Of a stretch of DNA of 64,000 nt, positions 18,607-25,052 are shown piece after piece; within the stretch, counting starts at the first letter, position 1; each line of letters begins with the position of its first letter. Below the pieces are notes generated by a model. The model saw nothing but the letters and a program-made list of their open reading frames with translations, made no database searches and was not told the origin of the DNA. The translations under genes were made by a program, and so were the position numbers. The stretch lies in NCBI GenBank assembly GCA_963810915.1, contig CAWEPH010000001.1, forward strand, positions 558,001 through 622,000. Reading direction: 5' to 3'. The stretch is from JAOUEA01 sp963810915 (GTDB lineage: Bacteria > Actinomycetota > UBA4738 > HRBIN12).

Positions 18607-19536
18607 GTGGCGGAGACGATCCTCGTCGTCGACGACGACCCGGACATCGCTCGGTTCGTCGAGGTGAACCTGCGCTCGGCGGGGTACGACGTGGCCGTGG
18701 CGGGAGATGGTGAGGAGGCCCTCGAGAAGGCGGGCGACCTCCGCCCCGACCTCGTGCTGCTCGACGTGATGATGCCGCGTATCGATGGGTTCGAGGTGGC
18801 GCAGCGCCTGCGCAAGAACCCGCAGACCGCGAACACCTCGATCATCATGCTGACCGCCAAGGCGCTGTCCGCCGACAAGGTGACCGGACTGCAGTCGGGG
18901 GCGGATGACTACATCATCAAGCCGTTCGACCCGATCGAGCTGCTCGCGCGGGTGAAGGGGACCCTGCGGCGCGCCAAGGAGATGCGGAACCTCTCACCGC
19001 TCACCGGCCTCCCCGGCAACATCCGGATCCAGGAGGAGATCGAGCGCCAGGTCCGCGACGCGCATCCGTTCGCGGTCCTGTATTGCGACCTCGACAACTT
19101 CAAGACGTACAACGACCAGAAAGGGTTCGTGCGTGGTGACCGCCTGATCCAGGCCACGGCGCGGATCATCCAGGACGCGGTGGTGGAGTTCGACGGGGCC
19201 GAGGGATTCGTCGGCCACGTCGGCGGCGACGACTTCGTGGCCGTCGTGAGCCCGGAGTCCGCGGAGCAGGTGGCGGACGCCATCGCGAAGAAGTTCGACG
19301 AGAACCGCGTGGAGTTCTACGAGCACGAGGACCTCGATCGCGGTTTCGTGCGGATGGAAGACCGCAAGGGCGTGATGCAGGACATCCCGCTCGTCGGCGT
19401 CTCGATCGGCATCGCGAGCTCCAAACAGCGCCCCTTCGCCCACTACGGCGAGGCGGTCGCGGTGGCGACGGAGATGAAGCAGTTCGCCAAGCGCGACCAG
19501 GGCTCGAGCTACGCCATCGACCGCCGCACCCCGTGA
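18607..19536 (+). CDS. Response regulator with receiver and GGDEF-like domains
   Basis: The 309-residue protein has an N-terminal receiver domain: acidic pocket VVDDDPD, phospho-acceptor aspartate in LLDVMMP (about residue 52), conserved Thr in MLTAKA and Lys in IIKPFDP. Residues ~130-300 form a diguanylate-cyclase-like domain with PLTGLPGN, CDLDNFKTYND and a signature loop reading GGDDF (about 206-210) instead of GGDEF/GGEEF. The changed glutamate makes catalysis doubtful; a c-di-GMP or GTP-sensing role, or a degenerate output domain, are possible. No kinase gene is adjacent; a kinase-like module occurs in the fusion at 25-26.5 kb. GTG start. Confidence 0.85.
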   Translation: MAETILVVDDDPDIARFVEVNLRSAGYDVAVAGDGEEALEKAGDLRPDLVLLDVMMPRIDGFEVAQRLRKNPQTANTSIIMLTAKALSADKVTGLQSGADDYIIKPFDPIELLARVKGTLRRAKEMRNLSPLTGLPGNIRIQEEIERQVRDAHPFAVLYCDLDNFKTYNDQKGFVRGDRLIQATARIIQDAVVEFDGAEGFVGHVGGDDFVAVVSPESAEQVADAIAKKFDENRVEFYEHEDLDRGFVRMEDRKGVMQDIPLVGVSIGIASSKQRPFAHYGEAVAVATEMKQFAKRDQGSSYAIDRRTP

Positions 19537-19574
19537 CGCCCGCGGAGCCCTAGCCTCGTCCGAGGCCGGCCCTC

Positions 19575-19580
19575 TATACT
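19575..19580 (+). promoter_or_regulatory. -10 box (TATACT) of the riboflavin operon
   Basis: TATACT lies about 20 bases before the FMN riboswitch aptamer, the right distance for a transcript that begins just ahead of it. The -35 region (around TAGCCT, 19551) is weak. Confidence 0.5.
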
Positions 19581-19597
19581 TGGGTCCACGAACGAGC

Positions 19598-19722
19598 CTG
19601 TTTCCGGGGCGGGGTGCGATTCCCCACCGGCGGTGACAGTCCGCAACCCTGCGGCAGCCAGTCGTGGGTGGACCCGGTGCAACTCCGGGACCGACCGTAC
19701 AGTCGGGATGGGAGGAGACAGG
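19598..19722 (+). promoter_or_regulatory. FMN riboswitch (RFN element)
   Basis: The conserved RFN core is easily read: GGGGCGGGGTGCGATTCCCC at 19606, ACCGGCGGTGACAGTCCGC at 19626, a paired CCCGGTGCAACTCCGGG arm and the closing CCGTACAGTCGGGATGGGAG. It lies directly upstream of ribD. Downstream, ACGGCTCC (19727-19734) is complementary to GGAGCCGT (19755-19762), a hairpin that would bury the AAGGAG ribosome-binding site and the GTG at 19761. There is no T-run, so control is probably at translation initiation: FMN binding favours the sequestering hairpin. Confidence 0.93.
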
Positions 19723-19760
19723 CGTGACGGCTCCGCCGCGCGCAGCGGTCCCAAGGAGCC

Positions 19761-20921
19761 GTGTCGCCTGCGTTCCCCGTCACCACCGCTCCCGGCCAGA
19801 GGATGGAGTGCGCGGTGGAGCAGCACGAGGCGCATATGCGACGGGCTCTGACGCTGGCCGAGCGCGGCTGGGGCCGGGTCTCCCCGAATCCGTTGGTGGG
19901 CGCCGTCATCGTGCGCGACGAGGAGGTCGTCGGCGAGGGCTGGCACGAGGGTCCCGGCACCCCCCATGCGGAGGTCGTGGCGCTCGCGCGAGCCGGTGAC
20001 CGTGCCCGCGGATCGACCCTCTACTGCACGCTCGAACCCTGCAACCACTTCGGCCGCACGCCCCCATGCACGCGCGCCTTGATCGACGCCGGGGTGGCAC
20101 GCGTCTACGCCGCCACCGTCGACCCCAACCTCGGCGGCGACACGCCTGGGCTCACCGAGCTCCGGGCGGCCGGCATCGAGGTGCAGACGGGCCCGTGCGG
20201 CGCCCGCTCGATGAAGCTCAACGAAGCCTTCGAACGACACGCGCGCACCGGGCTGCCGTTCGTCACGCTCAAGATGGCGGCCAGCCTCGACGGCAAGACG
20301 GCCGCCGCCGACGGGTCCTCACGGTGGATCACCGGCGAAGCCGCGCGCGCCGACGTGCAGCGTCTGCGCGCCGGTGCCGATGCCGTGCTCGTCGGGACGC
20401 ACACGGCGATCGACGACGACCCCGCGCTCACCGTCCGCGACCCGCGGTTCGGCTCGGCCCGACCGCCTCTTCGCGTGGTCGTGGACACCGCCGGTCGCGT
20501 CCCGGCGACCGGGCGTCTGTTCGACGGCAGCGCCCCCACCCTGGTGGCCACCACCGCCGAGGCGCCCGAGGTGCGCCTGCGTGCCTGGACGGATGCGGGC
20601 GCCGAGATCCTCACGCTCGATCGGGATATCGACGGCCACGTGTCGCTCCCTTCGCTCGTGCACGCGCTCGGCAAGCGGGAGGTGCAGAGCGTGCTCGTCG
20701 AGGGGGGCGCCACGCTCGCGTGGAGCGTCGTCCGTGACGGACTCGCGGACAAGATCGTGTTGTACCTGGCGCCGACGCTCATCGGGGGGGCGGCCGCGCC
20801 GGGCGTGCTGGCCGGAGAGGGCTTCGCCCCCGTGGGCGACGCGCCGGCGTTGGACGTCGATGAGGTCGTGCGGATCGGCTCCGACCTGCGACTGGAGGCG
20901 TATGTTCACCGGGATCGTTGA
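19761..20921 (+). CDS. ribD: Riboflavin biosynthesis deaminase/reductase
   Basis: RibD performs the deaminase and reductase steps after GTP opening. The deaminase domain shows SPNPLVGAVIV, the zinc motif HAE in TPHAEVVAL and CTLEPCNHFGRTPPC; the reductase domain follows from about residue 160 (KMAASLDGKTAAADGSS, SVLVEGGATLAWS). The GTG at 19761 sits in the riboswitch-controlled hairpin, which favours it; ATG 19803 or 19836 would give a protein nearer the family N-terminus and cannot be excluded. It overlaps ribE by 20 bases. Confidence 0.94.
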   Translation: MSPAFPVTTAPGQRMECAVEQHEAHMRRALTLAERGWGRVSPNPLVGAVIVRDEEVVGEGWHEGPGTPHAEVVALARAGDRARGSTLYCTLEPCNHFGRTPPCTRALIDAGVARVYAATVDPNLGGDTPGLTELRAAGIEVQTGPCGARSMKLNEAFERHARTGLPFVTLKMAASLDGKTAAADGSSRWITGEAARADVQRLRAGADAVLVGTHTAIDDDPALTVRDPRFGSARPPLRVVVDTAGRVPATGRLFDGSAPTLVATTAEAPEVRLRAWTDAGAEILTLDRDIDGHVSLPSLVHALGKREVQSVLVEGGATLAWSVVRDGLADKIVLYLAPTLIGGAAAPGVLAGEGFAPVGDAPALDVDEVVRIGSDLRLEAYVHRDR

Positions 20922-21525
20922 GGAGCGCGGGCGCGTCGTCGACATCGTCGAGCACCGGCTGACCGTGGACTGCGCGGTCGTGTCTCGCGACAGCGGCATC
21001 GGGGCATCGGTTTCGGTCAACGGGGTCTGCCTGACGGTGGTGGGGAACACGGGCGCGACGCTCGGATTCGACCTGTCCGAAGAAACCGTGGCGCGCACGA
21101 GCCTCCGCAGGCTAGGCCCCGGTCACGCCGTCAACCTGGAGCGACCCGTGACCCTCGCCGCCCGCCTGGGGGGGCACATGGTCCAGGGTCACGTGGACGG
21201 CGTCGGCGTGGTGGTCTCCGTGGAGCCCGACAACGCCGACGGGGCGCGGCTGCGGGTGCGCGTGCCCGATGACCTCATGCGCTACGTCGTCGAGAAGGGA
21301 TCAATCGCCGTGGACGGAGTGAGCCTCACCGTGGCGGCTCTGCACATCGACGGCATCACGATCGCGCTGATCCCGCACACCCTGCACGCGACGACGCTGG
21401 GCGAGGCGACGTCCGGAGACCCCGTGAACCTCGAGGTGGACGTGATCGCCAAGTACGTGGAACGCCTGGTGTCCCACGACGTGGCCCCGTCCGCGGAGGC
21501 CCGAACGGAAGGAAGGACCGCATGA
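20902..21525 (+). CDS. ribE: Riboflavin synthase alpha chain
   Basis: Riboflavin synthase dismutates two 6,7-dimethyl-8-ribityllumazine molecules to riboflavin. The 207-residue protein begins MFTGIVEERG and has the two tandem lumazine-binding repeats: VSVNGVCLTVV with GHMVQGHVDG, and IAVDGVSLTVA with IPHTLHATTLG. The C-terminal tail after residue 190 is variable. ATG start inside the end of ribD; ATGA overlap with ribBA. Confidence 0.95.
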   Translation: MFTGIVEERGRVVDIVEHRLTVDCAVVSRDSGIGASVSVNGVCLTVVGNTGATLGFDLSEETVARTSLRRLGPGHAVNLERPVTLAARLGGHMVQGHVDGVGVVVSVEPDNADGARLRVRVPDDLMRYVVEKGSIAVDGVSLTVAALHIDGITIALIPHTLHATTLGEATSGDPVNLEVDVIAKYVERLVSHDVAPSAEARTEGRTA

Positions 21526-22790
21526 ACAGCGAGCAGCAGGAGCAGGAGGCCGTGGACCGCTCGGTCTTCTCATCGATCCCGGAGGCGATCGAAGACATCC
21601 GCGCCGGCAAGATCGTGCTGGTGGTGGACGACGCCGACCGTGAGAACGAAGGAGACTTCATCATGGCGGCCGAGGCCGCGACACCCGCAGCCGTGAACTT
21701 CATGGTCACCCACGGCCGGGGGATCGTTTGCCTGCCGTGTGCGGCCTGGCGCCTGGACGAGCTGAGCATCCCGCAGATGGTCACCGAGACCACCGACGGT
21801 CACGAGGCGGCCTTCACCGTGTCGATCGACTACCGCCACGGAACCACCACGGGTACGAGCGCCCACGATCGCGCCATCACCGCGAAGGCCATCACGGAGG
21901 TCGACGTCAAACCGCGCGACTTCCAGAAGCCCGGCCACGTCTTCCCCCTCCGGGCGAAGGACGGCGGCGTCCTGCGCCGTGCGGGGCACACGGAGGCCGC
22001 CGTCGACCTGGCGGAGATGGCGGGGATGTTCCCCGCAGGTGTGATCTGTGAGGTGATGAACGAGGACGGGACGATGGCCCGCATGCCTCAGCTCGTCGCC
22101 GTGGCCGCGGAGCACGGGCTCAAGCTGATCTCGATCGCGGATCTCATCGAGCACCGTCGCCATCGCGAGGTGCTCGTGGCCCGCGTGGCGGAGGCGACGA
22201 TCCCGACCCCGTACGGTGAGTTCCGCTCATACGCGTACGAGAGCCTCGTGGATGGGCGCACTCACGTGGCCCTCGTGATGGGCGACGTGGGGGACGGCGA
22301 GAAGGTGCTCACGCGCGTGCACTCGGAATGCCTGACGGGCGACGTCTTCGGATCGCTGCGCTGCGACTGCGGCTCCCAGCTGGACCGGGCGCTCGCGATG
22401 ATCGGCGAGGAGGGCCGCGGCATCATCCTGTACGTGCGCGGTCACGAGGGCCGCGCGATCGGGCTCACGCACAAGCTGCGCGCCTACGAACTGCAGGACC
22501 AGGGGCGCGACACCGTCGAGGCGAACATCGAGCTCGGCTTCCCCGCGGACCAGCGCGACTACGGGATCGGCGCCCAGATCCTCACGCACCTCGGCGTGAA
22601 GACGATGCGCCTGCTGACGAACAACCCGGACAAGCGGGCCGGGCTCGAGGGGTACGGGCTCGCGATCGAGGAGCGGATCTCCCTGCAGGGGGCGTCCACG
22701 CCGCAGAACATGGAGTATCTGCGCACGAAGCGGGAGAAGATGGGTCACCTGATCGACGTCCCCGACGCGACGGCGGAGACCAAGGCGTGA
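21522..22790 (+). CDS. ribBA: DHBP synthase / GTP cyclohydrolase II
   Basis: This 422-residue bifunctional enzyme supplies both riboflavin precursors. The N-terminal DHBP synthase half has DDADRENEGDF, HGRGIVCLP, GTTTGTSAHDR and RAGHTEAAVDL. The C-terminal GTP cyclohydrolase II half, from about residue 215, has the zinc cysteines in RVHSECLTGDVFGSLRCDCG and RGHEGRAIGL. About 20 N-terminal residues (rich in Glu/Gln) precede the conserved region. Coupled to ribE by ATGA and to ribH by GTGA. Confidence 0.96.
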   Translation: MNSEQQEQEAVDRSVFSSIPEAIEDIRAGKIVLVVDDADRENEGDFIMAAEAATPAAVNFMVTHGRGIVCLPCAAWRLDELSIPQMVTETTDGHEAAFTVSIDYRHGTTTGTSAHDRAITAKAITEVDVKPRDFQKPGHVFPLRAKDGGVLRRAGHTEAAVDLAEMAGMFPAGVICEVMNEDGTMARMPQLVAVAAEHGLKLISIADLIEHRRHREVLVARVAEATIPTPYGEFRSYAYESLVDGRTHVALVMGDVGDGEKVLTRVHSECLTGDVFGSLRCDCGSQLDRALAMIGEEGRGIILYVRGHEGRAIGLTHKLRAYELQDQGRDTVEANIELGFPADQRDYGIGAQILTHLGVKTMRLLTNNPDKRAGLEGYGLAIEERISLQGASTPQNMEYLRTKREKMGHLIDVPDATAETKA

Positions 22791-23272
22791 GCCCACGCAC
22801 CTTCGTCGGGATCCACGACGGCGCGGGCAAGCGCGTTGCGGTCGTCGCCGCACGGTTCAACGAGGCCGTGACGTCCAAACTGGTGGAGGGCGCGCTGGCA
22901 GGACTCGCGCACCACGGCGTCTCGGAGGACGCCGTCGCCGTGGCGTGGGTCCCGGGGGCGTTCGAGATCCCGCTGATCGCGAGACGGTTCGCGAAGAGCG
23001 GACGCTTCGACGCGGTGATCTGTCTCGGTGCGGTGATCCGTGGGGAGACGGCGCACTTCGACCTGGTGGCGAACGAGGCGGCCCGCGGGGTCATGCAGGT
23101 CTCCCTGGAGACCGGCGTGCCCCTCATCTTCGAGGTGCTGGCTACCGAGACGCTCGCCCAGGCGGAGGCGCGTGCCGGCGGGAGCCACGGCAACAAGGGG
23201 TGGGAGGCGGCTGAGGTCGCCCTGGAGATGGCGTGGCTCGTGGATGCGTTGCCCGAGGAGGAGACGCGATGA
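22787..23272 (+). CDS. ribH: 6,7-dimethyl-8-ribityllumazine synthase
   Basis: RibH forms the lumazine precursor of riboflavin. The 161-residue protein has VAARFNEAVTSKLVEGA, VPGAFEIPL, CLGAVIRGETAHFDLV with the catalytic histidine, and the C-terminal NKGWEAAEVALEM. GTG start in a GTGA overlap. This completes the set ribD-ribE-ribBA-ribH; the kinase/adenylyltransferase RibF is not in the window. Confidence 0.95.
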   Translation: MSPRTFVGIHDGAGKRVAVVAARFNEAVTSKLVEGALAGLAHHGVSEDAVAVAWVPGAFEIPLIARRFAKSGRFDAVICLGAVIRGETAHFDLVANEAARGVMQVSLETGVPLIFEVLATETLAQAEARAGGSHGNKGWEAAEVALEMAWLVDALPEEETR

Positions 23273-23619
23273 TCGTCGACAAGCCGTGGGGCAAGGTCGC
23301 GACGTACGCCCTGAATCAACCCTCGTCCGTCCGGGTGATCACGGTGGAGCCCGAGCAGGAGACGAGCGTGCACTACCACCGGATGCGGGACGAGATGTGG
23401 GTGGTGCTCGACGTTGGCCTCACGATCGAGATCGGGAACAAGGTCGTGCAGACGCAGCCCGGTGAGGAGTTCATGATCCCTGCGGAGGAGACGCACCGGA
23501 TCCGCAACGTGGGCGCCAAGCGCGGCAGGATCCTGGAGATCGCCTACGGGTACACCACCGAGGACGACACGCAGCGCCTGGAGGACGTGTACGGGCGCTC
23601 GTTGGAGCCCGATTGGTGA
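23269..23619 (+). CDS. Cupin-domain protein, type II mannose-6-phosphate isomerase-like
   Basis: The 116-residue single-domain protein resembles the C-terminal cupin of ManC/type II phosphomannose isomerases: PWGKVATYALN, metal-binding HYHRMRDEMWVVLDVG, PGEEFMIPAEETHRIRN. The ATG overlaps the ribH stop (ATGA), so it is translated with the riboflavin operon and presumably falls under the FMN riboswitch. I do not know its substrate; a sugar isomerase or a small-molecule-binding role are possible, and no nucleotide-sugar genes are nearby. Confidence 0.82.
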   Translation: MIVDKPWGKVATYALNQPSSVRVITVEPEQETSVHYHRMRDEMWVVLDVGLTIEIGNKVVQTQPGEEFMIPAEETHRIRNVGAKRGRILEIAYGYTTEDDTQRLEDVYGRSLEPDW

Positions 23620-23669
23620 GGCCCACGCGTGCCGGGATGCGTTCGTCGACACCCGTCGGTGCGGGCCCC

Positions 23670-23675
23670 TATACT
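23670..23675 (+). promoter_or_regulatory. -10 box (TATACT) of the infC operon
   Basis: TATACT lies 79 bases before the predicted infC start, leaving room for a structured leader. A -35 element at the right distance is weak. Confidence 0.5.
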
Positions 23676-23687
23676 CGATGGCCGTAG

Positions 23688-23736
23688 CACACGCACGTGT
23701 GTCCACCATGCGCCGGGCAGCCCGGCGCTTGTTATT
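23688..23736 (+). promoter_or_regulatory. infC leader with two hairpins, attenuator-like
   Basis: A six-pair inverted repeat CACACG/CGTGTG (23688-23701) is followed by a nine-pair perfect inverted repeat GCGCCGGGC-A-GCCCGGCGC (23710-23728) and then TTGTTATT. The second hairpin plus T-rich tail looks like an intrinsic terminator located between the promoter and the infC ribosome-binding site. Leader control of infC-rpmI-rplT by ribosomal protein L20 or by attenuation is known in other bacteria; the mechanism here is inferred. Confidence 0.55.
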
Positions 23737-23754
23737 CGACGGAGGTGATGCGGG

Positions 23755-24429
23755 GTCTCGACCGATCCGCGCATAAACGACCGGATCCGCTCGGCCCAGG
23801 TTCGCCTGGTAGGGGCCGACGGCCAACAGATCGGGGTGGTCTCCACCCAGGACGCGTTGCGCCAGGCTCAAGAACTGGATCTGGACCTCGTCGAAGTCGC
23901 TCCGCAGGCCACCCCGCCGGTCTGCCGGATCATGGACTACGGCAAGTTCAAGTACGAACGAGACGTCCGTCAGAAGGAGGCGCGCAAGAAGCAGTCGCGC
24001 TCCGGTCTGAAGGAGATCAAGTTCCGACCCAAGATCGACCCGCACGACTACGCCACCAAGAAGGGTCACGTCGAGCGGTTCCTGAAGGGGGGGAACAAGG
24101 TCAAGGTGACCATCATGTTCCGAGGGCGCGAGATGGCCCACACGGAACTGGGTCGCAAGATCCTGGATCGGCTGGTCGGTGACCTCGGCGAGACCATCGT
24201 CGTGGAGTCGATGCCGAAGCAGGAGGGGAGGAACATGATCATGGTGATCTCCCCGAACAAGCGGTACCTGGAGGCTCAGGCCAAGGCGCAGCGCGCCGCG
24301 GACGGGGACTCCGCCGAGGAGCCAGTACCCGCCGAGGGGATCGAGGTCCCCGCGGAGGTGGTGCAAGCGGTCGAGACCGCCGAGGTGGAGGAGATCGTCG
24401 AGGCCCCCGCAACCGAGAACGAAGGGTAG
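23755..24429 (+). CDS. infC: Translation initiation factor IF-3
   Basis: IF-3 proofreads start-codon choice and keeps 30S subunits free. The conserved N-terminus (PRINDRIRSAQVRLVGADGQ) extends upstream of the first ordinary start (GTG 23836), and the frame contains no ATG, GTG or TTG between the stop at 23746 and 23836. A nine-base Shine-Dalgarno, GGAGGTGAT (23741-23749), is followed after five bases by GTC at 23755, my best guess for the start; ATA at 23773 is the other candidate but is 23 bases away. The body has DYGKFKYE and KFRPKIDPHDYATKKGH. The C-terminus carries an acidic extension of about 45 residues. Confidence 0.9.
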   Translation, partial: VSTDPRINDRIRSAQVRLVGADGQQIGVVSTQDALRQAQELDLDLVEVAPQATPPVCRIMDYGKFKYERDVRQKEARKKQSRSGLKEIKFRPKIDPHDYATKKGHVERFLKGGNKVKVTIMFRGREMAHTELGRKILDRLVGDLGETIVVESMPKQEGRNMIMVISPNKRYLEAQAKAQRAADGDSAEEPVPAEGIEVPAEVVQAVETAEVEEIVEAPATENEG

Positions 24430-24433
24430 TCCG

Positions 24434-24631
24434 ATGCCGAAGATGAAGACCCACAGCGCCACCGCCAAACGGTTCCGCGTGACCCGCAACGGCAAGGTGC
24501 TGCACCGCAAGGCCACGGGCAACCACATGCTCACCAAGAAGACCGGCAGCCAGCGCCGTCGGATCGAGGGCATGTCGGAGGTCCCGGGCAAGGAAGCGAA
24601 GAACGTCAAGCGACTGCTGGGGCAGGGCTGA
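24434..24631 (+). CDS. rpmI: 50S ribosomal protein L35
   Basis: The 65-residue basic protein begins MPKMKTHSATAKRFRVTRNG and ends in LLGQG, the L35 pattern. It lies four bases after infC and three before rplT, the universal IF3-L35-L20 operon. Confidence 0.96.
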   Translation: MPKMKTHSATAKRFRVTRNGKVLHRKATGNHMLTKKTGSQRRRIEGMSEVPGKEAKNVKRLLGQG

Positions 24632-24634
24632 GAC

Positions 24635-25000
24635 ATGGCGCGTGTGAAGCGATCCGTCCACGCCAAGAAGAAGCGCCGTGAGGTCCTCGACAAGGCCAAG
24701 GGCTACACGGGGACCCGTCGCAAGCGCTATCGCGCCGCGAAGGAACAGGTCCAGCATTCAGGCGTCTATCAGTTCCGCGACCGTCGCGACCGCAAGGCGC
24801 AGTTCCGCCGACTCTGGATCGCGCGGATCAACGCGGCATGCCGGCCGCACGACATCTCGTACTCTCGGTTCATCAACGGGCTGAAGCTCGCCGAGATCGA
24901 GGTGGACCGGAAGATCCTGGCCGACATGGCCGTCCACGATCCGGCGGCGTTCGCCTCGCTGGTCGACCGAGCGAAGGCCGCCCTCGCGGACGCCGCCTGA
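24635..25000 (+). CDS. rplT: 50S ribosomal protein L20
   Basis: The 121-residue protein begins MARVKRSVHAKKKRREVLDK and contains the conserved YRAAKEQVQHSGVYQFRDRR and RINAACRPHDISYSRFINGL stretches. L20 is an early 23S rRNA-binding protein and represses this operon in several bacteria, which fits the structured leader ahead of infC. It is the last gene before the methyltransferase-kinase fusion. Confidence 0.96.
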   Translation: MARVKRSVHAKKKRREVLDKAKGYTGTRRKRYRAAKEQVQHSGVYQFRDRRDRKAQFRRLWIARINAACRPHDISYSRFINGLKLAEIEVDRKILADMAVHDPAAFASLVDRAKAALADAA

Positions 25001-25039
25001 CCCGATCCGCTCCGCCGGCACCCGAGTCCTCCGCGCACG

Positions 25040-25045
25040 TAGACT
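25040..25045 (+). promoter_or_regulatory. -10 box (TAGACT) before the methyltransferase-kinase fusion
   Basis: TAGACT ends seven bases before TTG 25053, which would place the transcript start at that TTG (leaderless). Confidence 0.45.
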
Positions 25046-25052
25046 CCGCACG

